From assembly GCA_900312665.1 (NCBI GenBank), contig ONZQ02000002.1, forward strand, positions 2,331,198 through 2,395,197: a DNA stretch of 64,000 nt. The letters run 5' to 3'. The position numbers and the translations under genes are program-made. This DNA is from Cephalotrichum gorgonifer (taxonomy: Eukaryota; Ascomycota; Sordariomycetes; Microascales; Microascaceae). Numbering within the stretch: position 1 is the first letter of the stretch; each line of letters opens with the position of its first letter. The notes under the pieces are model-generated. The model was not told the DNA's origin and made no database searches. It saw nothing but the letters and a program-made list of their open reading frames with translations. Shown one piece after another: positions 12,709-24,218 of this stretch.

Positions 12709-15058
12709 TTCCTAGGTGGGTGGTACATGGTCCAAGTGTCCTCGGCCCCTGCTCCTCGAGAACAGCAAGGGCAGGGGTCCGAAAGCCGAGCTGCAACGGG
12801 AGAAACTCAAGGTGGTAAAGGAACCAACCAGTACAAGGGATGCAGATCGTGGGATAGTTGCCTATCCTGGCCACAACGGCAGGAAAAACCGTGGACGTTG
12901 GGGACATTGGGGGGGGGGGGGGGGGTCGGGGGAGTAGAGTGGCTTACGGAGGACGCAGGACGCGGGACGTGTTCACTCGTCGTATAAGCGAGAAAGGGAA
13001 GTATGACAAACGCTTTTGACTACTCGGCACTTGGGATAGGTGAAATATCTGAACGACCCCCTCGGGCTGGGCGGTCGTGTTCCACAATGTGGACGAGGCG
13101 AGAGTGGGGTTTACTTGAGTTGTAGCTCAGTCTCTCCGGGTGTGTGTGTGTGTGTGTGTGCCTGGGGGGACGGGCGATATAGGTCGGACTATTAATGAGT
13201 GTCATGTCGCGTGGGAGGTATGCAGCGTGGTGGGTGTGACTTTTTGCTTGTTCCACTCTTCCTGGAAATAGTGAGGCGGACGGATTGATGTGAGGGCATT
13301 ACAGGACATGAAGGAGTGAGGCGGCGGTGGTGAGTGTCCGCAGTCGCTGCATGTTCCCGCCTTTGGCTCTGTCTCTCGTGTCTGCTGCGTCTTGGAAGGG
13401 GCGTGGGGATGTTTCCATGTCGGGGATGAATAGCCAGCCGCGGGCGGGGTTGAAGGTGGGTGGAACGTAACGAGTTTCTCCCCCCGTGTAGGCGAACGGC
13501 AAGTAGTGACTTCTGCGCGGGAGAGAATAGACCGTTCACTACGCAGATGATGGTCTTGTGACCTCGTCTTTTGCAGCGTGGGTTAATGGGGACGAGGAGC
13601 TGAAGTGGGAGTGAGGTGGCGTTGAGCCCTCTTAGTACGACGGGGGGGATTGAAGCTGACAGGAAGGAAAAAAAGGGGGGGGGGCGAGGGTGTTCGTGGT
13701 ATAGACGGTCTGGACTCTCGACTTTAGCCTGGGCGAAGGAGGTGTAACGCGGGTTATATGTGACAACTGCTAGGTCGTGCCTTGGCGAAAGGGGAATAAT
13801 GGGAATGTCCTGGTGTATGGTTTCCCCTGGGACTACAGCTGAAAGATGGTCCACGACGTGCCAAGCTCCCCCCCCCTCCTTCCCCCTGTTTTTCTTGCCA
13901 CTGTTTGGTGGAGACGCATCGTGATAGGCGGTGGCTCTCCCTTTGTCGTTTGTTTGCTCTTGCGCGTGTACGGGACCCGGTGTAGAAACTCTTCGTGCTT
14001 CGAGTTCAAGGAGGCAAACATGACTCCGGGGGGTTGGGGCGGATAGGGCACTTATGAGAGAGAGAGCTACGGGGGACCCTGGTGAAGGGGGGGCGTCTGG
14101 AACGAAGGTATTACATACGTTGCGTGGGCGGGGACCTATTGGTGATGGGAGACATCGTGAGGCTAGGACTGGAGAGGTGGACGGGCTTACACGACGCAGT
14201 GTATGGCGTGAGTAACAAGAGAAGATTAGTAGTGAGAGGGAGGCTAACCCCCCTTTTTTTTCTTCCCCACTGCTCCAGTGGCTTCGAACGTGGAGATGGG
14301 GCCCCGACGAGTGATTGTCGTGGTCTACGGGTTTTTCTGATAAAGGGAGAGGTGGGCACTTTCTCGGAGAGACATATCTTTACCGAAAGGGGAACGTGGT
14401 GGAGGGAATGGGATGGAGGATGGGGGGACGGGACTGCTACATGCTACGAAAGGGAAGCTCAGGTATTTCGATGGCGGGAGAGAGGACTGATAGACGAGAA
14501 AGGAGATGGGCGTGCTGGGGACTGAAGGAGACATTCACTCCTCCTCGGGCTGAACGCAATATTCCTCCTTGGGGGGCTGAGAGAGACCTTCAAACTTAAG
14601 GTTATAATGATACGGGAAGAATACCCCCCCCCCCCCCCCTTAAACCCTCACTCCACATGAACCATATCCCTTCTCTACATATTCTATCACCCGCCTCAGG
14701 GACTTAGACGTCCCGGAGTCCCAGCAAGAAGCAATGATCCAGATGATGCACCCAAAGAACAAAAGCTTCAGAAATCCGAAGAAAAAAAGATCGGGAATGT
14801 TATTATAACGCCCTATATGCAAAGTCCCTTCCCCCTTTCCCCTCCCCTCTGCCCCCAAAAATACCCGTGCCATTTCCGTACCCTAGAACGGCAGCCAAAA
14901 GAGAGAAAAAAGAAGAAAAATGGAGAGAAATTACAACCAGTACAGGGAAAGCAAGTTGGCAAAAGTGCCCCCCTTCGCTAGCTAAAACGAAAAATAGAGA
15001 AAAAGGTCTGCTGAAAAAAAAAACTGGCTCATTATAATACATGCAGGTAAACAGGCAT
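12709..15058. other. Intergenic, low-complexity stretch after the gap
   Basis: No gene is supported here. The stretch holds a 17-base G run near 12,909-12,925, a (TG)10 microsatellite at 13,141-13,160, a 10-base G run near 13,674 and a 16-base C run at 14,624-14,639. A 220-codon minus-strand frame at 13,192-13,854 is Pro/Arg/His-rich and resembles nothing I know. The last few hundred bases lie downstream of the pfa3 stop codon and probably include its 3' untranslated region. Confidence 0.5.
13141..13160. repeat. (TG)10 microsatellite
   Basis: Ten uninterrupted TG units in a non-coding stretch. Confidence 0.9.
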
Positions 15059-16794
15059 CTAGTCAACCGTGTCATCATCATCCACCAAAACGGTATTACC
15101 GCCCGTGGTAGGTGAGCCCTTGCGCAGGATCCCACTCGCACCGCCGGCCTGCCATGAGCCCAGCCTCATGCCCTGCGGCCTGGCAGGAGGTTTCGGCAGA
15201 GTATCGGGAGTGGCGGGAGCAGCGGCAGGAGCTTCGGCGGGGGCGGGGGCGGCATCGTGGTCGTCGTCGGAGAAGAAGAGGTCGTCGTCGATCGCCTTGC
15301 CCTTCCGGTTCAGGGTCTTGAGTGACACCGACCCGACCGCGCCGTCCGTGTACTGGTTCGGATTGCGGCCCAGCACGCGGTCCGCCTTGGAGGGGGTGCG
15401 GCGGCCTGAAGGTGGTGGCCCGGGGTCAAGGTAGTGGCGGCCCGCTCCGGTGGTGGCGGGTGAGGCCGGCATGAAGGCGGGCGACTCGACGCCCCAGCCA
15501 GCCTGCACCTCCCTCGCGCGCTGCTCCTCTCTCTCGGTGCGTATCCTCTCCCGCGCGGCGTCCCACTTCGGACTAGCCTCCCACACCCACCCGTCGCCCG
15601 TAGTGTTGCAGATCGGCAGGGCCCAGAGCCAGGGCGATGGCCCGAAGAGATGCATATAGTTGCGCCGCCAGCCCAGGTCGAAAGCGTTGGGCATCTTCGC
15701 CGAGTCCTGCTCGTCCAGGTACTCCTCGTACCGCCTCCTCGTCTGCCGTCTGTCGTGCTCATTGAAGGAGAGCTGGGCGGGCCGGGAGGCGTCGGTGGGG
15801 TAGTTGCGGATCTCCTCGCCCTCCTCGGGCCGCGTTATGCCGGGGAGCGCGTTGGCGTGCATATCGAGAAGCTGCTGCCCGTAGCCTTGGGGGTGGGCTC
15901 CGGGGTGGACGTGGTGACTCTTCTGCATGGCATTGCGAAGCGGGGAGAGGTAGCGCGTCTTCTCAAGGCATTCGATGGTCGTCTGGCCGCGCCAGGCCAG
16001 TATGAGATGCCAGATGGTGAAGGCGCTGATGACGACGCCTATTACGCCGGCGATGACGCAGAGGAGGGCGTAGTTCACGGGCATGAGGTTGTCCACGTAC
16101 CCCGTGTTGTTGACGATCTCGCCCCAGAGCCACGTGCCCGAGACGAAGAAGCTGTACCAGCAGAAGAGAGAGGTGTATATGAGGAACAGGAGGAAGGCCT
16201 TGTGGTTGCGCAGGCCGATGCAAGTGGCGAGCCAGGGGCAGTGGTGGTCCATCTTCAGGACGCAGCGGCGGCAGGTCGAGCAGTGGTGAGCCCTGTCGGG
16301 CTTGCGCGCCTGGCACTTCTTGCAGAAGCGGAGCTCGCCGTTCGACTTGACGGTGAAGGACGTCGCCTCGGGGGCCGACTCGAGCGCGCTGTATTCGCCA
16401 TTGAGCTTAGTGGTGCTGCCGGGGTGGGTGAAGATCGCGGTGGTGTAGCACCAGTTTAGGAGGACGTAAAGGGCGACGCCGCCGAGGGAGGTGGTGGTGC
16501 CTGTGGTTTCCGCACCTGTTAGCTAGACAGGGACATCAGGGGGGAGGGGAAAGAGAGATGGTGCGTGAGAGGACGAGCCGGAGTGAGTGGTGCTGGGGGC
16601 TAGGGGTACAACACACCTATCCACGAGTCCTTCGGGGAATTCGAACCAATGTTCACTATAACCCAGGCGGCCCAGGACGTGATGCCGTATACAAAGACTA
16701 GGGGAAGGTAGGTGATGAAGTTGCAGCAGGTGCGCTCTACGCGGCGAGCGAACCGTCGTGACATATTGGGCGGCTGTGGAGAGGAATGGTCCAT
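15059..16794 (-). CDS. pfa3: Palmitoyltransferase PFA3 (DHHC family)
   Basis: This membrane S-acyltransferase attaches palmitate to cysteines of target proteins. In yeast Pfa3 acts at the vacuole on Vac8. There are two exons on the minus strand, 16,794-16,617 and 16,515-15,059, with a 101-bp intron; the product is 544 residues. The N-terminus carries two hydrophobic segments (TYLPLVFVYG... and VALYVLLNWCY...). The cysteine-rich domain follows, with FCKKCQARKPDRAHHCSTC and then the catalytic DHHC at residues 149-152. Next come NHKAF, two more hydrophobic segments and the family TIECLEKTRY motif. The C-terminal 200 residues are polar, proline-rich and end in an acidic DDDDTVD. A second ATG at 16,764 (MSRRFARR...) would shorten the protein by 10 residues and fits homologues equally well. 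The gene is divergent from the permease gene at 18,120. Confidence 0.92.
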
Positions 16795-18119
16795 TACCGA
16801 GGGTCGCAGCGATAGATCATGGAAGCCGGTTCGATTACAGCATGCTGGGGGATATGAAACGAGTCGATGGGCGCGTCCGAAAATGGTTGTTCGCCAGACC
16901 AGGGGGGCCGGCAGGAAGTTGACCTGTATTACGAATGTTCACGAGGTTTAGTTAGTGTCGGAATGGTAGTAGATTCAAGATTGAGACCTAGCGTAGTACG
17001 TACCTGGTTAGTGAGTGGCGCAGGGGCCATGCACTTGGAGACGTGTGGCGTCGCATGACAGACCCTCTGTGGCAGCTTCCTTCCAAATGTTCTGTGAACC
17101 CTGAGATGCTGACACATCCCCTGTCTCTCTCGCTTATACAAGTAATACGGAGCAGGCAGCTCCCGACTAACATGTCAGCATCGGAGCAGAAGCACATTCG
17201 TGTGCACCAGGCTCCAGCTGAGAACGCCTTGTGCCCCCCAAAACAAGGAATCCTCATGCACGGATACCCTGGAGTGCCTATTTTCGAGTACAGAAACTAT
17301 TATTAGTAGTGCTTGTACTTTTCCAGAGTTGTGTTTTGTCTTGCCAATATTCCTCTACCTGGGAGGACACAGGAAGCAAGGAGCCTGATGGATATGGATA
17401 AAGGAAGACGACTACGAGTATTGCGACAAACGGGACCATCCATCCCGACCGACGATGACGGCAACGACGACGACGAGTACGAGTACTCGTAATCATCGAT
17501 CGCGGCCAGAAGAAGATGCCGTGGAGGCTGTGTGTCCTGTACAACCCAAACCACGAGTACTTGTCCTTGTCCCGCATAAAGAAGAAGAAACATGGGGCGG
17601 CGTCTATGTCCTACATTCCATATGCATGGATGGGGCGAAGCAGCAGGGATGGAAGGGCTGAGTTCTCGCCTCGAAGCCGAACCCCAGTCTGCCCATCCCC
17701 ATTAACACCAATGAAACGTAGTGTTCAAATGCAGAACGAGATGAGAATGAGGCTCCCCACACCTGATTCGGGCAAGCCAAGGCCGATCATGGCCAAGTTC
17801 TGGCGGCAACCAGGCAAGACCTAGAGCCTTCTCTCGTCTGGCTGCGGAGGGACTGCCGATGACTGGTAACGCTCCGCAGAAGGAGGTAATAACTATGCCC
17901 TCGCCGTCCCTCTCCTTGGAGATTTCGTCTGGACAAGACATGCCACGTTTGTTCTCCGCTTGCGCCCTTTGAAACTCACTCCCAAGAAGGCGCGAGCTTC
18001 TGCTTCATACAAACCGTTTCGTGATTGACAATCCTCTGGACAACAACAACAAGCTCCCGCCCTACTTTTGAGAACATCCCCTTTACGGGCACTCAATTGT
18101 ACAAACCCGCCGCGCCGCC
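16795..18119. other. Divergent intergenic region with palindrome
   Basis: This 1.3-kb space lies between the divergent pfa3 and permease genes and should hold both promoters. I see no gene in it. A perfect 14-bp palindrome, TACGAGTACTCGTA, lies at 17,478-17,491 and consists of two overlapping inverted copies of the octamer scattered through 1-9.2 kb. Confidence 0.5.
17478..17491. repeat. Perfect 14-bp palindrome TACGAGTACTCGTA
   Basis: The sequence equals its own reverse complement and joins two TACTCGTA octamers head to head. It lies between two divergent genes, so a dimeric-protein binding site is possible, but that is inference. Confidence 0.7.
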
Positions 18120-20916
18120 ATGGCGACGTTGAGCGTTGATCCTGCGGCGCCGACGCGCTCGCATTCCCGCCCGAGACAGTCACCGAGGCTGTGGGACGAA
18201 CTCGTAGAGGAAATTGTCGATCCCGACCAGATCGTGACAAATGCGCCCAGCGCGCAGTTCCGCCTGGGCTATCTCGACGTCACTTGTCTCATCCTTAACC
18301 ATGTCATTGGTAGGTTTTGCCGGCTCCTGGCAGGTCCCTCGTTCTTTCTGAACATTAGCCCCGAATTTCCTGCATCGGGATGGGAACTTTGCTTATTGCC
18401 TTTTCCTTATTGCTTCGAGATCGGCGGCCCTGGGCCTGGGGCCTGGGTCTGGGTCGTCGTCTCGACTTACACTTTTGCTGGCTCGGCTCCCCTTGTGCAG
18501 TAGTCTATTATACCCCGTTCTCCACATCGGAAACTCTAACCTTATTTCAACCCAAATAGGCTCCGGGATCTTTAACAGCCCCGGCCAGGTTATGAAGGGC
18601 ACGAATAGTACCGGCGCCGGCCTCCTGCTCTGGTTCGTCGGTATCGTCGTCGGACTCTGCGGGGTCCACGTGTACGTCGAGTACGGCCTGAATGTGCCGA
18701 GATACGTCATTGACGGCGAGGAAAAGCAAGTCCCGCGCAGCGGCGGTGACCTCCACTATGTAAGTCCAGACGCAGACAGCCCTATCCTCTCGCCAGCCCT
18801 TCCATCCAGGGAGCCTGGAGTCGGCATTCTAGCTAGTATCGGTCGGTTGCCTAACCTTCTCCGAAGCTCCACTATGTCTTCCGCAGACCGCGGTATAAGG
18901 AAAACACCGTGCTCTTCTTCCCATGCGTCTACGGCATCGCCTTCATCTGCCTGGGCAGCATGGCGGGCAACTCGGTAAGCTTTGCCGCGAGGGCCCTTAA
19001 GGCGAGCCACCCCGAGGAGGAGTACGTGCTCCCTGGCGGCACGGTGAGAGGCATCGCCATCGCCGCCGCCTTCGCCACCTGCTTCATCCACACCATCTCG
19101 AGAAGGGGCGGCATCGTCCTAAACAACATCATCGCCCTCGTCAAGGTTGGCATCCTGCTTCTCATCATCTTCACGGCAATTGCTGTTTCCGCCGGCGGGA
19201 TCTCCAGAAAAAACGGGGAAGCTGTGCCCAGCGTGTTTGATCACAACCTGAAGCTGCCGGCAGCGTTCGACCCCATCCCCGAAAATCCATATCCGGCATC
19301 TGGGGGGGCCAATGGCTATGCGCAGGCTTTCCTCGCCATCAGTGAGTACCTAGCCCAAAACTAAACCCCGGATGAACTGCCTCCCGTGAATGCTTACATG
19401 CCTCTACAGTATTTGCCTACTCCGGCTTTAACCAAACCAACTATGTATGAATTATCGCTTCCCTCGTCCCTCATTAAGATCTTTGTGCATCACGTTGCTG
19501 ACTCTGCGCTTCGAAGGTCCTTGGAGAGGTAAACCGACCACGGAAGACGTACCCCATCTCTATGATGACCGGTGCCTTGGTCATTGCAGTTCTCTACATG
19601 GCCGTCAACGTTTGCTACGTCAGTTTCTCCCCCTCATACCCTTCCCCTTTCCCCCCTTCCCCCCCTTCCCTTCCTTCCCATATTCTTCCACGCTCCCCCA
19701 CTTTCAGGACCAGAAGGTTCACAGTTGACTAACCAGCCACCCATAACAGATGGTGGTCGTGCCCATGGAGGACCAGGTCAGGGTCAGGACAAACGTCGCC
19801 GAGGAGTTCTTCAAACTGACCTACGGCGCCCTCGGCAACGAAGACACGGGCGTGCGCATCTTCAACGCCTTCCTCGCCATCTCGTCGCTGGGCAACCTCA
19901 TTGTCATGACCTTCACGGCCGCCCGGATGAAGCAGGAGATCGCCAAGCAGGGCTTCCTCCCCTTCGCCAAGTTCTTCGCCCAGGACTACGACCTCAGCCT
20001 CGGCCGCCTCCTCCTGTGGCTCCGGACCAGGGGGTGGCTCTCCTCCGTCCTCCGGCACAAGTGGCTCTCGCCCGAGGCCCACACGGAGAAGACGCCCGTG
20101 GGCGCCTTCATCCTCCACCTCGCCTCGTGCATAGTCCTCATACTGGCGACGTGGGGGCTCTCGCCCGACGGCGCGTACGAGCTCCTCACCAGCGCCTGGG
20201 TCTACCTCTTCCCGGCCGTCTTCGGCTTCTTCCTCGCCGCGGGAATCCTCATCCTCCGCTTCTCCTCTCCGCCCGAGGCGGCGCCCATCAGCACGGAGCT
20301 CTATCACCCGCACGACAGCGTCCCCGGCACCCAGGCCGCGGCCCAGCGCACCTGGACGTCCATGACCGGCCGCTCGGTCAACCCCACCCTCAGCGTCGTC
20401 TGCGCCGTCGTCTACCTCCTGGGCAGCGCCTACCCCGTCATCGTGTCCTGGGTTCCTCCCCCTACCTCCCCCGACCCCTCCCGCAAGGACGAGGAGGGGA
20501 AGGCCGCCTGGTTCGTCATACCCGCCGTGTCGGTCGCCGTCCTCGGCTTCGGCGCCCTCTGGTTCCTCGGCTTCCTCACGTACGCCAAGAGGAGGGAGCA
20601 CAGGCGCCACCAGGAGTTCGTCATCGAGAGGTACCCCGAGTTCGAGTGGGCCGAGGACGACGGCGGGGACGCCAAGAGGATGGCGGGCGGGCTGGTGCTC
20701 GTGCACGAGACTGTCTCGCTGCTCTGGAAGGGGAGGGAGCTCGGGAGGATGATGCGGGGCGCGGATGACTTTAGTAGAATGGATAGGGGCACGAATGGTG
20801 GCGCCTTCGGCGGCGGCGGTGGGCTTAACGGTCTTGGCGTGGAACAACGGCGCCCATCGCGGATAGAGAACACTAATCCGTTTGCCGGGACGGATTTTGA
20901 AGGCATGGGTCGGTAA
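18120..20916 (+). CDS. Methionine-type amino-acid permease (Mup1-like, LAT/APC family)
   Basis: A plasma-membrane amino-acid transporter resembling yeast high-affinity methionine permease Mup1. Six exons join in frame: 18,120-18,309, 18,560-18,759, 18,867-19,341, 19,410-19,444, 19,517-19,618 and 19,750-20,916, giving 722 residues. The first transmembrane segment carries the substrate-binding GSGIFNSPG motif, split by intron 1 at its first glycine. Other APC features are GGDLHYLHYVFRRP, built across intron 2, NMAGNS-like GSMAGNS, and IIFAYSGFNQTNYVLGEV spanning introns 3 and 4. About a dozen hydrophobic segments follow. Exon 4 is only 35 nt. The cytosolic C-terminus is long and ends in a glycine-rich stretch and NPFAGTDFEGMGR. 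The substrate is inferred from family resemblance; other neutral amino acids are possible. The 3' end faces the ZW10-like gene 202 bp away. Confidence 0.88.
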
Positions 20917-21118
20917 AAAGGCGCTTCAGGGAGTATGAAAGTTCATTGTCGGTCCCCATGGGGGTCATTTTTTGTATTTGCTTTAGCGTTGGCTCTAGAT
21001 ATCCATTATAAACGTTTCATTGGCCTTTCCCCTGTCCCCATCCCGGTCGCCGCAAGCAACGAGAAACCCCCCATATCCTCTACTCTGCCCCAGCACGGAA
21101 ACCTAGCCGTTCTACGCC

Positions 21119-24100
21119 CTACGCCTGCCTAGGGTGCGGCCTCTGCATAATCTCCCTCACAACCTCCCTCGACCTAGCGTTGACCTCGAAGCTCATATTC
21201 ATCAGCTCCACCACCTCATCGGCCGAGAAGTACAGGCTCAGCTCGCTCTCGAACCACAGGTACCGCACGTCGTTGAGGTTGGACTGCAGCACCTCCAGAA
21301 GGTACTGAAGGCGCAGCCAGGAGGGCGCGTACTGCGCCGTCGCCGCTACCTCGCCCTCCTCCCTGGCGCGGCCGGCCAGCCTGCTGGGGAGGAAGAGGTC
21401 GTCCAGCACGGTTGTCTTCGCGATCGTGTTGGCAAGGCCGAACGCCTCGTCTTGGCCTATGGAGGTCATGTCCATGACGTCGGATATGATCTTGACGGCC
21501 AGGGCCTCGACGAGGGAGCCCACGGCCTGGCACCAGACCGACCGCGCCAGGATGCCGTCCCACGTCGCGGCCATGGCCTGGATGCGGGCGATTCCCGAGT
21601 CGATGCAGGATTCCATGTCCCCCTGCTGCATGAGGCTGTAGGTACCTGAATTACAGGAAACGAACTGGTTAGAACTAGTGGCTACTACCGCACTGGAGTA
21701 CTCCACGTGATAAAAACATACCTCCCATGAGATCGCGGACAACGGTCTTCTGCGTGTTCATCTCGGTGCTATATGCGCGGTTGGCGAAGCTCTGTAGGCT
21801 CTCGACGTCGCCATCGAGGCGCAGCATGTCGCGAGCCTTCTTGCTCAGGTCTTTCCGTGACCTCCAGCCACTGGAGAATTCAGCTAACCGCTCCGCCAAG
21901 TGCATGGCGTCGTTGTACAAGTACCTAACGACACCAATGTTAGCCGGTCCCGGGTCTGGGGAGTACACAGGTTCTCTTACATGCTACCGCCCTCGTCCAA
22001 GGAATAGTAGTAGGGCGATATCGCCCTGAAGAGGGCTAGAGCCAAGCTTGGCACTCCGAATAAACCAGACACTGCTGAAGCGACAGGATTTGACTCGTTC
22101 CTAGAATAGGTGAGCCTTCTGACTTGAGGGGAGTTTGGGGGGCAGGGGGGGGGGCTTACCCTTCAACCGTCAACGTAGCCCCGTCCTCCAAAATAGCAAA
22201 TATTAGGTTGAGGACTGGTTCTGGCATGGATGATACGTGATACGTCTCTTTCAGAACCATCTCCCTCGTCTGCGTTTCTGCGGGAGCCTTGGGCGCAACG
22301 GTGGTCGCTGTCTTCGTTGGCTTGGGCTCGGGTGGTGGTACATCGTCGGTCGTTTCCTCGTCTCCCCAGCCCCATGCATCAGCCCCATCATCATCATCTC
22401 CTCCCTTCGACTCAGGTTCCGCGGGCTGCTTGTCAACATCATCCTCAGGCTTCGTCTCGGGTTCCGCGGGCTGATCGTCCATATCGTCCCCAGGTCCGTC
22501 ATCCCAGCCCCAAGCATCCGCCCCGTCGTCTTCGTCTGTGGGGCTTGGAGAATTCGTTGTACTCGGTTTCTCGTCACCGGGCACGTCATCACCCCCCTCG
22601 TCATCATCCCACCCGGCATCCCAATCTTGATCGTTTGCAGATGCGGCAACGCCTCCGGCACTCGCCAATTCTTTACCCTCGGCGAGTGACACCATCTGCT
22701 TCTCAACCCTCTCCACGGGCTTCGATGACCCGATACCTGGACATGGTCAGAAGGGGCCTAGGTCATGTACCTCGAGTTACTTACCTCCTGATAGCTTGGT
22801 TCTAACTGAATCCAGAGCCGTTTCCCTACACTTAGCCAACCACACCATAGGCGCATTGCTGACCCAATCCTTCAGGTCGTCAAACCCTGAATATCCGAGG
22901 TTATCCAGGACGGCGCAGAATGTCTCTGCGCTTTCAATGACCTTTTCAAATCTGGGCACGTCTTTTAATGCAGGGGGGATGGACGAGTCCAGCCAGACTT
23001 TCACTATCCTTGTTGTGACGTCCTCCATCATCACCGAACACAAGATCTGCAGCAGATCGGCCGGTAGCTTTTGCGCGAGAAAGCCGAACACAGCTGAGAG
23101 ATCTGTAAAGAGAGATTCTATACTGTTGTCTGTCTCCCCGTCGAGCGTGAGAGCGTCCTGGCGGAAAAAACGTCAACATATATACGCCCATAAACGTTAA
23201 TGGGCGCAAGACTTACATCATCCCTCCTTATCGATGGAAGCGACTGGGCCGTGAGGTCCATCCGGGGAGAAATAATGGCAACATCTAGATTGTGCCAGAG
23301 CTGGACCATCCTCTCCTCGACCTCCTTGTACGCCTTCAGCCCGATGACAGCCTCAGAGAGAGTCATAGCGTCGCCTATAATGCAGGTATCAGCTAAATTC
23401 CGCCAAACCGCTTGTGGCGAGCCACGTACCGTCGTCCTTGTCCTTTATCCTGACTACTTTGTTGCCGATGTCGACTTGGACAAGGCGCTTCCAGACTTGG
23501 TCCAAGACGTCATGGACGCCTGATTTCAATTCAAACGACCGTATGGACAATAACTTCACCGCGCGACAGGTTTTACTAACGGGCAGGGCGTCCATAGCAC
23601 TCCAGGTTTCTAGCAATCCGGCCCAGGTCAGTTCTATGTTAGCGAAACGAGGAAACAGGAGCCGTACCTTCCAGCAAGTGCAATGAATCCAGGATCCGGC
23701 GCTCATTGCTCGCCTGCTCAGCCCGAGAGAGGAGGCCGTTGACGTGCTGTATACTCCGCAGCGCCTCATTCAGCTGCTGCACGTACTGAACCTCCTGAGA
23801 CAGAAAGTCAACCTTCGCCTCCACATCTCGTATCGTCTTTCCGGACACATCGGGCGTTTCCGACTGTCGTATTATATCGTTCGCGATTGCTTTGGACCGT
23901 ATAATGTCCTCCTGGAGAGACTTTGCGTTCCGCACCCAGGAGGCCACATCGTCTTTCGTTTCCTCGTTGATTTGGCGGATCTCTTGCTGCACCGGCTATG
24001 TTAGCACCGGGAGCTCCCTATCGTCACTTGCGACGCGGCATTCGTACCTCTAGGCTGGACCTGCTCTGCTCTAGAGCTTGGATTGCTGGCGAGAGAGTTT

Positions 24101-24218
24101 CGGGTGATAGGGCCAACGCGGCGACGGTTTCGGATTCCGGGAACGCGCCTTCGGTGGTGAAAGCAACAATGGCTTTGCTAATTTGGTCCGGCGCGTCTGA
24201 GGTGGTGGGAGAAGCCAT
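21119..24218 (-). CDS. ZW10/Dsl1-family vesicle-tethering protein
   Basis: The family tethers Golgi-derived COPI vesicles to the ER (Dsl1/NRZ complex); animal ZW10 also serves kinetochores. Nine exons on the minus strand give 875 residues in a consistent frame: 24,218-24,048, 23,986-23,668, 23,609-23,430, 23,374-23,217, 23,157-22,785, 22,736-22,160, 22,100-21,981, 21,924-21,722 and 21,645-21,119. The N-terminal third is helical, with coiled-coil-like heptads (QEIRQINEET..., EVQYVQQLNEALRSIQ). A highly acidic insert with tryptophans (residues about 405-555) interrupts the middle. The C-terminal third has LFRAISPYYYSLDEGGSM, a hallmark-like patch of this family, and a helical tail ending in HPRQA. 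The start is the first ATG in frame. Assignment rests on overall pattern, so ZW10 versus Dsl1 naming is uncertain. It is convergent with the permease gene. Confidence 0.82.

Noticed and set aside
13192..13854. 220-codon minus-strand open frame
   Set aside because: Pro/Arg/His-rich with no known motif, lies in low-complexity DNA and has no convincing start context or introns.
14082..14525. 147-codon plus-strand open frame
   Set aside because: Gly/Arg/Trp-rich, no motif, and flanked by homopolymers; not supported.
16826..16838. tRNA B-box-like word GGTTCGATTAC
   Set aside because: No A box, acceptor stem or anticodon arm can be built around it.
19729..20847. 372-codon antisense frame opposite the permease
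   Set aside because: Shadow of the last permease exon.
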